Notes under the pieces: model-generated
Databases searched by the model: none
The model's input: the letters and a program-made list of their open reading frames with translations, nothing else
Told to the model about the DNA's origin: nothing
Program-made: the position numbers and the translations under genes
Part shown: positions 54,262-62,966 of the stretch, piece after piece
How the letters are laid out: each line of letters starts with the position of its first letter
How positions within the stretch are numbered: position 1 is the first letter of the stretch
From: Chryseobacterium binzhouense
Lineage (GTDB): Bacteria > Bacteroidota > Bacteroidia > Flavobacteriales > Weeksellaceae
Reading direction: 5' to 3'
NCBI RefSeq assembly: GCF_007474545.1
Contig: NZ_VKOG01000005.1
Coordinates: 1 to 64,000, forward strand
Length of the DNA: 64,000 nucleotides

Positions 54262-55299
54262 TTATTTGATAATTTCTGTCTTGAAGACTTCTTCATAATT
54301 GTGAAAACAGTTATTAATGAAGCCCTGCTCTTCCATCCATTTATCGCTGTAAACCTTTGTAATATATCTGGAACCATGATCCGGATAGATCAATACTACA
54401 AAATCGTTCTCAGTAAATTGGTATGAATTAGCATATTGAATCAATGCCTGAGTTACGGCTCCTGTAGTATATCCGCCCATGATGGCTTCTTTTAAAGCAA
54501 TTTCTCTGGTTCTGTAGGCAGACATCTCATCATTCACTCTCACAAAATGATCTACTTTATCAAAAAGAAGAGCAGAAGGAATTAAATTTTTTCCCATCCC
54601 TTCGATCTGATAAGGATGTACATCTTCTTTATGTATTTCCCCGGTTTCATGATAACTTTTAAGAATAGATCCGTCTGCATCTACCCCTATAATCTTTATA
54701 TCAGGATTTTTTTCTTTTAAAAATTTGGCAGATCCGGAAAGTGTTCCTCCAGTTCCTGTGCATGCAAAAAGATGGGTTATTTTTCCCTGAGTCTGCTCCC
54801 ACAATTCAGGACCAGTGGTCTGATAATGTGCATCAACATTCAGCTCATTAAAGTATTGGTTGATGTAAATAGAATTTGGAGTTTCAGCAGCAATTCTTTT
54901 TGCTACCTCATAATAAGATCTCGGGTCATTCGCAGGAACATTCGCAGGACATACATAAACTTTTGCTCCTAAAGCTTTAAGGTAAGCAATTTTCTCAGGC
55001 TTAGTTTTATCACTCACTGCCAGAATACATTTGTAACCTTTAATAATACAAACCATGGCGATGGAAAAACCTGTATTTCCGGAAGTGGTTTCTACTACCA
55101 CAGAATCTTCCTTTAATAAACCTTTTTTTTCAGCGTTTTCTATGATATGAAGTGCGATTCTATCTTTTGTGGAATGTCCAGGATTATATGATTCTAACTT
55201 AGCATAAACAGTTGCAGGTATGTCTTTTGTAACGGTATTTAGTTTTACCAAAGGCGTGCTCCCGATTAAGCCAAGAATATTATCGTAAACATTACTCAT
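54262..55299 (-). CDS. sulA: Cysteine-synthase-family PLP enzyme, candidate cysteate synthase
   Basis: The 345-residue fold-type II PLP protein resembles CysK/CysM. The PLP lysine is K45 in NPGHSTKDR (most cysteine synthases have SVKDR here). TTSGNTGFS at about 71-79 binds the substrate carboxylate, and a GTGGTLSGSA phosphate loop follows. Cysteine or cystathionine synthesis is possible, but the next gene is an acyl-transferring oxoamine synthase. Together they match the SulA/SulB arrangement for sulfonolipids in this genus, where SulA makes cysteate from phosphoserine and sulfite. Confidence 0.78.
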   Translation of the reverse strand: MSNVYDNILGLIGSTPLVKLNTVTKDIPATVYAKLESYNPGHSTKDRIALHIIENAEKKGLLKEDSVVVETTSGNTGFSIAMVCIIKGYKCILAVSDKTKPEKIAYLKALGAKVYVCPANVPANDPRSYYEVAKRIAAETPNSIYINQYFNELNVDAHYQTTGPELWEQTQGKITHLFACTGTGGTLSGSAKFLKEKNPDIKIIGVDADGSILKSYHETGEIHKEDVHPYQIEGMGKNLIPSALLFDKVDHFVRVNDEMSAYRTREIALKEAIMGGYTTGAVTQALIQYANSYQFTENDFVVLIYPDHGSRYITKVYSDKWMEEQGFINNCFHNYEEVFKTEIIK

Positions 55300-55330
55300 T
55301 ATTTGTTATTTTTCAATAAAAATCTGTCGG

Positions 55331-55338
55331 CAAAAATA
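55331..55338 (-). promoter_or_regulatory. Promoter -7 element for the sulfonolipid gene pair
   Basis: The minus strand reads TATTTTTG, a full match to TAnnTTTG, about 31 nt before the ATG at 55299. No clear -33 TTG. Confidence 0.45.
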
Positions 55339-55520
55339 CAAAAAAATAAATACTATTTAAACTTTTACTCAATTATAAGTTTGTCGATATGCAAAAATGT
55401 AATTTATTTCTGCTTACAGCAATGCGAAACAGACAAAAATTGCGCCGTATTTTTTAAAATTTGTTAAAATGAAGATAAACTAATCTAAAAACCTTATTTT
55501 CGCATCATTGATTTTATACT

Positions 55521-58500
55521 ATGAAAAACTGGACTTTTAGGCAATGGAATACCATTCTCGGATGGGTGATTTTCGTTATTGCATTTTTCACGTACTTATC
55601 AACCATAGAACCCAATTTTAGTTTTTGGGACTGTGGTGAATATATTTCTTCAGCAGTAAAACTGGAAGTAACACATGCTCCGGGCGCTGCATTATTTCAG
55701 ATTATAGGAGCTGTTGCTGCTATTTTTGCTTTTGGACAAGGCGAAAATTACTCTGTTGTCATTAATGGAATGTCAGCTTTATTCAGTGCACTTACCATTT
55801 TATTTTTATTCTGGACGATCACTCATTTTGTGCGAAGACTATTGAATAAAGATTTTGAAGAAATTACCAGACATCAGGAAATTGCCATACTTTTTGCCGG
55901 TGTTATCGGTTCTTTATGTTTCACATTTTCAGATACTTTTTGGTTTTCTGCGGTAGAAGGTGAAGTTTATTCTATGGCATCCATGTTTATTGCATTGCTT
56001 GTATGGCTGATTACCAAATGGGAAAATGAATATCTTGAGAAAGACAGTGAAAGATGGATTATTTTAATTTTCTTTATTCTTGGGCTTTCTGTAGGTGTTC
56101 ACATGATGTGTATGTTGGCTATTCCTGCCGTTTGTCTCGTTTATTATGCCAGAAATTATAAGTTCACTTGGATGAACTTTCTTTGGGCTAATACCATTAC
56201 TTTGGGAATTTTAATTATTGTATTTAAACTTATTTTCCCTATCATCATGACCTTGTTCGGAAGACTTGAAATCTTCTTCGTAAATGGCTTGAGTCTGCCA
56301 TTCCATTCAGGAACAATTGTTGGATTTATCATTATGATCGGGCTTTGCTATTTAATGATTAAATACGCAAAAAAAGCGAAAAGAAATATTTATCAGACCA
56401 TTGCTTTATCCGTAGTTTATATGATTATTGGTTTTTCTTGCTGGATGGTTATTCCGATCAGGGCTAATGCAAATCCGCCGATGAACCTTAATGATCCTGA
56501 TACTGCCATCGGGATGCTTGATTATTACAACAGAGAGCAATACGGTGACTGGCCAACAATTTACGGACAAAACTACACCGCATTTTTAGATGCCAACGGA
56601 ATTCAGAAGAATGAAGACGGAAGTTTCAAAACAACTAAGAAAGGTGATGTTTATGAAAAAGACGAGAAAACAGGAAGATATATAAAAACCAGTGAGCGTT
56701 TCAATTACGTTTTCGATAAGTCTCATGTGAGTCTTATGCCGAGAATGTTTAATGATGATAAAGACGTAATGAATAATTACATTTCCATGTACGGAGCTCC
56801 TGATTTTACATTTAATTATGACAATGAAGATGTTGCAGACAGCCCTGAAGCTCAGGAAATTTTCAGTGAACTGAAAGCAAAGTATAATGATGGTGATATT
56901 ACCGCAGCAGATTATCTGAAAGTAAGACCATACAACCTTATTAAAGTTCAGAAACCTTCTTTGATGCAGAATATGGATTATTTCATTACATTTCAGAATG
57001 GTTATTATTTCTTAAGATATCTTTTATGGAATTTCGCCGGAAGGCAAAATGATCTGGAAGGTTCTACAGACGATTTAAGAGGAAACTGGATCTCCGGAAT
57101 CTCTTTTATTGATGATGCAAGACTTGGGAATCAGGATGCAATGCCTGCCAAATATAAAAATGACAGTACTGTAGCTTTTTTCTTTTTACCTCTTATTTTA
57201 GGAATTTTGGGATGCTACTTTCAGTTTAGCAGAGATTTCGGAAGATTTTATGCAATATTATCATTGTTTGTCCTTACAAGTGTCGGAATTATCTTCTATA
57301 CTGGTGTAAAACCTTTTGAGCCGAGAGAAAGAGATTACGCAATGGTAGGCTCATTCTATGCTTTTGCAATATGGATTGGTCTGGGAGCAGGAGCAATTCT
57401 TTGGTATTTACAATCAAAGGTAAAATCAAATGCAGCCAATATCGGATTTGGTATTGTTCTATTAGGAATTCCTTTGATGATGGGCTTTCAGAATTATACC
57501 TCTCATGACAGAAGCGAAAGATACACAGCGTATGATTACTCTTATTCGGTACTAAAATCGTTGCCGAAGAATGATATATTATTTGTATACGGTGATAATG
57601 ATACATATCCGGTTTGGGCAATGCAGGAAACTGAAAGATTCAGAGATGATGTGAAAGTAGTTAATTTTACCCTTCTTTCCACTCCCTGGAATATTGATCA
57701 GGTGAAAAGAAAAACTTACAATGCAGAAGGAATACCGAGCCAGCTTACCCATGAAGATTACAGAGACGGAGTAAATGACCAGATTTATCTGATGAAAAAG
57801 AATGATTGGAAAAATATTCTTGAAAACCTTCAACAGTCTGGTGCTCCTGAAGAAATCATCAAACCATTCCAGAAATATCTTGTACAGGATTCTATGACGG
57901 TAAAGGAAGCGGTAGATTTTATTAAAATGAAATCGCCTGAAAAGGATGAAGTCCTGAAAATGATTTATGGTGAAGAACGTTACGAAAAATATAATTTTCT
58001 TCCGGTTAATAAATTTGTAATTCCTGTTAACAAAGCAAATGCTGTAAAAGCAGGGATCATCAGTGCTTCGGAAGCAAACAAGGCTGCAGACCAGATCATT
58101 GTTGACTACAAAGCCGGCACATTGTATAAAAACAATCTGATGATGTTTGATCTTTTAGCCAACTTCGACTGGAAAAGACCTATCAATTTCTCTTCAGGTG
58201 GAGTTTATGACAGTGAAAATATTTTCTATCTGGATGACTATCTTCAGTTTGATGGCTTCAGCTATCGTTTTATTCCGATCTATACACCAAGAAGCAGCGA
58301 TGGCGAAATGGGAAGGGTAGATGTCAACTCACTTTATAATGTTGTGAAAAATTTCAGATGGGGTAATTTCAAAAATCTGAATGTACATTTTGACGAGACT
58401 GCAACATCTAATATTATGAGCTACAGAAGTTCTGCAAGCAGAGCCGCCGCAGCCTTGGCTTTAGCCGGACAAAAAGCAAAAGCAGTAGAAATTTTAGATT

Positions 58501-59006
58501 TGGCTTCAAGGGAAATTCCTGCCGAAAAATATAATGATCCTAGATCTTTAAGCTCTATGGTGTATGGATATATTGTTTCCGGACAGGAAGAAAAAGGATT
58601 AAAACTAGCTGAAATACTTAAAAAAGGTATCTTTTCTGAATATGATTATTATCTTTCGTTAAGCCCAAGCGAACAAAGATATATGGGAAGAGCCATGAAA
58701 TCGAAGCCTATGGAATATTCTTTAGTCGTTACTTCTGTTACGGATGCTTATCAGAAAATAGGTAAAAAAGATAAAGCTTACGCTTACTTGGTGAAGTCTA
58801 TTGAGCCTATTGATCAGAAATTTAATGTATTCATTAAAGATCTGCAGCAAATGGGTAAAGAAAAAGCGATAAAAGAATCTGAAAATGTACAGAAAATTAC
58901 ACCTTATTATCAATACTTATTTGATGTTATGGAACCGTATGATTCTACTTATGCCAAAGAAAAAGAAGATCAGATTACCACAGCAATCATTAAGGCAACA
59001 CAATAA
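55521..59006 (+). CDS. DUF2723/GT117 family membrane glycosyltransferase-like protein
   Basis: The 1161-residue protein starts with the DUF2723 signature (WDCGEYISSAVKLEVTHAPGAALFQIIG, residues about 36-63), where the acidic Asp-Cys-Gly-Glu lies after the first helix as in GT-C enzymes. About 10-12 membrane helices reach to residue 660. A large exported C-terminal region includes YGDNDTYPVWAMQE and TPWNIDQVKRKTYN, and a TPR-like helical tail. It is expected to transfer a sugar from a lipid carrier to periplasmic proteins (inferred from the family). It has its own UUCG-loop terminator. Confidence 0.88.
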   Translation: MKNWTFRQWNTILGWVIFVIAFFTYLSTIEPNFSFWDCGEYISSAVKLEVTHAPGAALFQIIGAVAAIFAFGQGENYSVVINGMSALFSALTILFLFWTITHFVRRLLNKDFEEITRHQEIAILFAGVIGSLCFTFSDTFWFSAVEGEVYSMASMFIALLVWLITKWENEYLEKDSERWIILIFFILGLSVGVHMMCMLAIPAVCLVYYARNYKFTWMNFLWANTITLGILIIVFKLIFPIIMTLFGRLEIFFVNGLSLPFHSGTIVGFIIMIGLCYLMIKYAKKAKRNIYQTIALSVVYMIIGFSCWMVIPIRANANPPMNLNDPDTAIGMLDYYNREQYGDWPTIYGQNYTAFLDANGIQKNEDGSFKTTKKGDVYEKDEKTGRYIKTSERFNYVFDKSHVSLMPRMFNDDKDVMNNYISMYGAPDFTFNYDNEDVADSPEAQEIFSELKAKYNDGDITAADYLKVRPYNLIKVQKPSLMQNMDYFITFQNGYYFLRYLLWNFAGRQNDLEGSTDDLRGNWISGISFIDDARLGNQDAMPAKYKNDSTVAFFFLPLILGILGCYFQFSRDFGRFYAILSLFVLTSVGIIFYTGVKPFEPRERDYAMVGSFYAFAIWIGLGAGAILWYLQSKVKSNAANIGFGIVLLGIPLMMGFQNYTSHDRSERYTAYDYSYSVLKSLPKNDILFVYGDNDTYPVWAMQETERFRDDVKVVNFTLLSTPWNIDQVKRKTYNAEGIPSQLTHEDYRDGVNDQIYLMKKNDWKNILENLQQSGAPEEIIKPFQKYLVQDSMTVKEAVDFIKMKSPEKDEVLKMIYGEERYEKYNFLPVNKFVIPVNKANAVKAGIISASEANKAADQIIVDYKAGTLYKNNLMMFDLLANFDWKRPINFSSGGVYDSENIFYLDDYLQFDGFSYRFIPIYTPRSSDGEMGRVDVNSLYNVVKNFRWGNFKNLNVHFDETATSNIMSYRSSASRAAAALALAGQKAKAVEILDLASREIPAEKYNDPRSLSSMVYGYIVSGQEEKGLKLAEILKKGIFSEYDYYLSLSPSEQRYMGRAMKSKPMEYSLVVTSVTDAYQKIGKKDKAYAYLVKSIEPIDQKFNVFIKDLQQMGKEKAIKESENVQKITPYYQYLFDVMEPYDSTYAKEKEDQITTAIIKATQ

Positions 59007-59016
59007 ACATATTAGA

Positions 59017-59043
59017 AAAACGGAACTTCGGTTCCGTTTTTTT
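59017..59043 (+). terminator. UUCG-loop terminator
   Basis: AAAACGGAAC-TTCG-GTTCCGTTTT is a perfect 10-bp stem with the stable UUCG tetraloop and a T-run. Confidence 0.9.
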
Positions 59044-59046
59044 ATG

Positions 59047-59077
59047 TTGATATTCATAAAATTTAAAATTATCTTTG
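59047..59077 (+). promoter_or_regulatory. Promoter of the GT-C-like gene
   Basis: TTG at 59047-59049 and TATCTTTG at 59070-59077, with 20 nt between them, match the consensus well. The ATG is at 59096. Confidence 0.65.
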
Positions 59078-59095
59078 TGCATCTAAAAAAGCGCA

Positions 59096-60586
59096 ATGTC
59101 TGAAACACAATACACAAAACTCCCGATTTATGCTGTCATTTTTGCCATACTGATCAAATTTGTTTTTTTTCTTACCCACCATATTCAGGAAGATGCCTTC
59201 ATCACCTGGAGAGTTGCTCAAAATTTGCTGGATTATGGCGTAATTGGTTTTAACGGTGAGACTAAAATTTCGGCATCTACAACGCATCTGTATGTTTTTG
59301 TTTCCTACATATTCAATGTGATTTTTGGCAAAGAAAACTTCATTATTCCTCTTTTGGCTTTCAACAGTATTTTGTTTTCCATAGGAAGCGTGCTGCTTTC
59401 GCATCTTTTATTCAAAAACAATTGGCATAAAGCGGTTTTCATTATTTTGTTTGGTATTTTACCACCTTCTATTAAGATTTCTATTCTTGGAATGGAGTAT
59501 GGAATCCTGTTTTTTCTTGAAATGGCTTTATTATATTACGGCTTTAAAAAAGAAAAAAAGTGGGCTTTACTTGTATTTCCAAGCCTGATATTATTTACCA
59601 GAATAGATACCGTGATTTTTCTTGGAATTATTTTTTTAACAGATATTTTCTGGAACAAAAAAATAAGATGGAATTATATTCTAGGAGGAATTGTTGGCGT
59701 TGCCGTATGTATCTGTTTCAATTGGTTTTATTTTGGAGAATGGGTTAATAATACGATTGTCGCCAAAAAACTGGCATATGACCGAACGTTTACTTTTCAG
59801 CAGAATTTAGAATATTTCAGACTTAATTACGGGAATTTCTGGGGAATGCTAAAGATGCCTTCAGATTTCAATCCGGTAACCATTATTATTGCTGTTTTTG
59901 AGATTTTATGCTTTATTTATCTTATCCGTCAACAAGATAAAAGAAACTATTTTCTATGGATCATTTTCCTTTTTGCATGGACAAAACAAATCATCTTTCT
60001 TTCTCAGAAGAGCCTTTTTGACTGGTATTATTGGGTTCCGCAGCTATTACTTTTCGTTCCTGTTTTTGTTTTTGTTTTAGAACAGAAAACTAAAAAAAAT
60101 CTTTGGCTTGCATCGCTTTTGATCTTTTATATTCTGCCAATGACAGCGTTTCAGAGTATACATTCTATAGCAACAGGAAATGGTGAATGGAACTACAGAA
60201 GATCTATCGGATTGTTTCTGAATCAATATGAAAAAGACAAAAACCAATGGATTTTGCTTGAACCTGCCGGCTATGTTCCATATTTTTCAGGTCTAAAAAC
60301 CATTGACGAAGTAGGATTGGTGGACAAACAAATTCAGGAAGAAATCAAAAAAGACAAACCTAATTATTGGCTTAATAGCGTTAAAAACAGAAAGCCGAAA
60401 TATCTTCTTTCTAATAAAGATCTTTTCGAAGGGAAAAATGCCGATTATTACAAATCAGAATATAAATTACTCAAAGAATTCAGAATTAAAAATCACATGG
60501 AAAGTGAAAATCGTGTTTTAGAAAAAATTTATAAACTAAAACCTTCGGGCACAGATTATAATTTATATGAAAGAATTAAGAAGTAA
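59096..60586 (+). CDS. GT-C-like polytopic membrane protein
   Basis: The 496-residue protein has about 10 membrane helices. Its first outer loop carries QEDAFITWRVAQNLLDYGVIGFNGE, with the acidic pair, the arginine and the GVIGFNGE turn seen in GT-C arabinosyl/mannosyltransferases, then STTHLYVF. A soluble C-terminal region of about 110 residues has QWILLEPAGYVPYFSGLKTIDEVGLVD. Lipid-linked sugar transfer is inferred, not shown. It follows the DUF2723 gene but with its own promoter. Confidence 0.72.
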   Translation: MSETQYTKLPIYAVIFAILIKFVFFLTHHIQEDAFITWRVAQNLLDYGVIGFNGETKISASTTHLYVFVSYIFNVIFGKENFIIPLLAFNSILFSIGSVLLSHLLFKNNWHKAVFIILFGILPPSIKISILGMEYGILFFLEMALLYYGFKKEKKWALLVFPSLILFTRIDTVIFLGIIFLTDIFWNKKIRWNYILGGIVGVAVCICFNWFYFGEWVNNTIVAKKLAYDRTFTFQQNLEYFRLNYGNFWGMLKMPSDFNPVTIIIAVFEILCFIYLIRQQDKRNYFLWIIFLFAWTKQIIFLSQKSLFDWYYWVPQLLLFVPVFVFVLEQKTKKNLWLASLLIFYILPMTAFQSIHSIATGNGEWNYRRSIGLFLNQYEKDKNQWILLEPAGYVPYFSGLKTIDEVGLVDKQIQEEIKKDKPNYWLNSVKNRKPKYLLSNKDLFEGKNADYYKSEYKLLKEFRIKNHMESENRVLEKIYKLKPSGTDYNLYERIKK

Positions 60587-60590
60587 TTTT

Positions 60591-60625
60591 GTTAGATGTT
60601 AGATGTTAGATGTTAGATGTTAGAT
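60591..60625 (+). repeat. Tandem heptamer repeat, five copies of GTTAGAT
   Basis: Five perfect 7-base units follow the GT-C-like stop by 4 bases, then decay into GATTGATGATGG. Such short tandem arrays can change copy number. The next gene starts 85 bp later. Confidence 0.8.
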
Positions 60626-60709
60626 GATTGATGATGGAAGTTTACAACTTTATATATATTTTTAACCAACACTAAAACACTAAAACCTTAAAATTCTCAA
60701 ATCAACCTC

Positions 60710-61234
60710 ATGAAATACTGTGCTTTTCTCCGCGGCGTCAATGTAAAAGGAACCAATATGAAAATGGCAGATGTCTGCAAAGTTTTTCAAGATGCCGGAA
60801 CGGAAAATGTGATCTCGGTTTTGGCTTCAGGAAACATTATTTTCAGTTCTGATGAAAAAATGGAAGAACTAAAAAGGATCCTTGAAAAATCAATGTCTGA
60901 ATATTTTAATTATGAAGCTTTCTTATTTCTTAAAACTGAAAAAGAAACAGAGAATATTTGGAAAGCAAATCCGTTTAGTGATAAAGTTGGTTTTCATAAA
61001 TATGCATTTGTAGGAAATAAGAATATAGAAAATATTTTAATGAAAGAATTTCAGGAAGCTGTAAAAGCTGAGGGTGAAGAAGGTGAAATTGTCAACAATA
61101 TATTTTACTGGCAGGTTCCAAAAGGAAATACAGTGGATTCAGGCTTTGGAAAAATTTTAGGCAAAAAAAGTTTAAAAGATCAGTTTACGAGCAGAAATTT
61201 GAATACATTTGAAAAAATTATAAAAAAGTTTTAA
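60710..61234 (+). CDS. DUF1697 family protein
   Basis: The 174-residue cytosolic protein opens with the DUF1697 signature YCAFLRGVNVKGTNMKMADV, then VISVLASGNIIFSS and FLKTEKETENIWKANPF. It ends with FGKILGKKSLKDQFTSRNLNTFEKI, also typical. No function is known. It is 10 bp upstream of the TPR-protein gene. Confidence 0.9.
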   Translation: MKYCAFLRGVNVKGTNMKMADVCKVFQDAGTENVISVLASGNIIFSSDEKMEELKRILEKSMSEYFNYEAFLFLKTEKETENIWKANPFSDKVGFHKYAFVGNKNIENILMKEFQEAVKAEGEEGEIVNNIFYWQVPKGNTVDSGFGKILGKKSLKDQFTSRNLNTFEKIIKKF

Positions 61235-61244
61235 AAATACAATT

Positions 61245-62117
61245 ATGAAAAAAATAATAATCAGTTCACTTATACTGTCAAACTTGATTGTATATAGCCA
61301 AAAATTTTCAGACTTAAAATTTGAAACAATAGTTCCAGATACAGAGAATCATTACATCGTATTACCTGTAAAAGAAGGAGACAAAAGCTATAATCTGGGA
61401 TTCATGTATTTTGATGAAACTGCAGGTTACACGTTAGATTATATAGGAGATCTTCATGAAGAGGAAGGGATATTAAAATTTAAAGAAAGAGAAGATGCTA
61501 AGAATTCTTCTATGAAAGTAAGAATTGAAAATTTAGGTTTTAAAAGTGCAATTATTTCAAATGAAATGTTGAAACAATTTAATTTACCCATCAAGCCAGA
61601 ATGGTTAAAAAATTATTTAAGCACAAAACCGGAAAACGAGAAAATTTTGAAGAGAGCCAGTATAATGAATGGCGCTAATTTCCCACAAATAGCTTTACCA
61701 AAGCTTTTAGAATTGCATAAAAATAATTTTAAAACAGAATCATTGTATTTTGAACTCGCTTTTTCTTACAATGCAATGGGTAAATTTGCAAAAGCTGAAA
61801 CGGTTTGTGACGAGGCAGTTAAAAATAAAAAAACCAATGATTTTATCTTTAAAGAATACATTTATAGTTTAGTACATCAAAATAAGCTTAAAGAAGCTGA
61901 TACTTTCATTGCTAAAAATAGTTCTTCTTATAAAAATGAAGCGAACAAAATTGAATCAATGATTAATCTTGTAGCTCTAAGTGCTCACAATAACAATTTT
62001 ATTATTGCTGAGAAATGGCTGAAGGAATTGAAGACTCAACCAAACATAAATCGTTATCAAAGAAATATAGATCAACTCGAAAGTATAATAAAAGAAAAAA
62101 AAAGTAAGATTCAATGA
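61245..62117 (+). CDS. Secreted TPR-repeat protein of unknown function
   Basis: The 290-residue protein has a signal peptide ending about IVYS-QK. The N-terminal half contains a retroviral-protease-like beta pattern (GDKSYNLGFMYFDETAGYTLDYIG). The C-terminal half (about 140-285) has two to three TPR-like helix pairs (SLYFELAFSYNAMGKFAKAETVCDEAV, FIIAEKWLKELKTQP). I do not recognise the family. Its stop overlaps the kdsA start by 4 bases (ATGA), so the genes are coupled. Confidence 0.72.
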   Translation: MKKIIISSLILSNLIVYSQKFSDLKFETIVPDTENHYIVLPVKEGDKSYNLGFMYFDETAGYTLDYIGDLHEEEGILKFKEREDAKNSSMKVRIENLGFKSAIISNEMLKQFNLPIKPEWLKNYLSTKPENEKILKRASIMNGANFPQIALPKLLELHKNNFKTESLYFELAFSYNAMGKFAKAETVCDEAVKNKKTNDFIFKEYIYSLVHQNKLKEADTFIAKNSSSYKNEANKIESMINLVALSAHNNNFIIAEKWLKELKTQPNINRYQRNIDQLESIIKEKKSKIQ

Positions 62118-62923
62118 TTCAACATTTAGAAAACATACACCACAAAGATTCAAAAAACTTTTTTCTCATTGCCGGTCCCTGCATTATTGAAGGTGAAAAT
62201 ATGGCATTAAGAATTGCTGAAAAAGTAATTGAGCTGACAAATAAATATAATATTCCTTATATTTTTAAAGGAAGTTTTAAAAAAGCCAATCGAAGCAGAG
62301 TTGACTCTTTTACTACAATCGGAGAAGAAAAGTCTCTGGAAATTCTTAAGAAAGTAGGAGAGACTTTCAACATTCCTACAACTACAGATATTCATGAAAA
62401 TGAACATGCAGCTTTAGCAGCTCAATATGTTGATGTATTGCAAATACCTGCGTTTTTGGTTCGTCAGACAGATCTTTTGGTAGCTGCTGCAAAAACTGGA
62501 AAGTGTGTTACCTTGAAAAAAGGACAGTTTCTTTCTCCCGAATCCATGAAATTTGCAGTAGAAAAAGTAACCGATTCAGACAATGATAAGGTTGCCATTA
62601 TTGAAAGAGGAAATTCTTTCGGGTATACCGATTTAATTGTTGATTACAGAGGAATACCTACCATGAGAAACTATGCTCCGGTTATTCTGGATGTCACCCA
62701 TTCTCTACAACAGCCCAATCAAAGTTCAGGAGTAACAGGAGGAAGACCGGATTTGATTGAAACAGTCGCTAAAGCAGGAATTGTTGTGGGAGCAGACGGA
62801 ATCTTCATTGAAACACATCCGACTCCCGAAACTGCTCTTTCTGACGGAGCCAATATGTTAAGATTAGATTTATTGGAAGATTTATTACAAAAACTGACAA
62901 GAGTAAGAGAATCTATATTATAA
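62114..62923 (+). CDS. kdsA: 3-deoxy-8-phosphooctulonate (KDO-8-P) synthase
   Basis: The 269-residue enzyme condenses PEP and arabinose-5-phosphate for lipopolysaccharide core. It has LIAGPCIIEGE with C23, FKGSFKKANRSR, TTDIHE, DVLQIPAFLVRQTDLL, KKGQFLSPESM, ERGNSFGYTDLIVDYRG and DVTHSLQQPN. Cys at the position where E. coli KdsA has Asn places it in the metal-dependent class (Aquifex type). It is translationally coupled to the TPR gene. Confidence 0.96.
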   Translation: MIQHLENIHHKDSKNFFLIAGPCIIEGENMALRIAEKVIELTNKYNIPYIFKGSFKKANRSRVDSFTTIGEEKSLEILKKVGETFNIPTTTDIHENEHAALAAQYVDVLQIPAFLVRQTDLLVAAAKTGKCVTLKKGQFLSPESMKFAVEKVTDSDNDKVAIIERGNSFGYTDLIVDYRGIPTMRNYAPVILDVTHSLQQPNQSSGVTGGRPDLIETVAKAGIVVGADGIFIETHPTPETALSDGANMLRLDLLEDLLQKLTRVRESIL

Positions 62924-62966
62924 TTGTTAAAAAATACTTAATTTTAGAAATTCTAAAAAATTCCGC

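Noticed and set aside
60591-60625. CRISPR-like array
   Set aside because: Repeats are 7 bases long without spacers, so this is a microsatellite-type tandem repeat.
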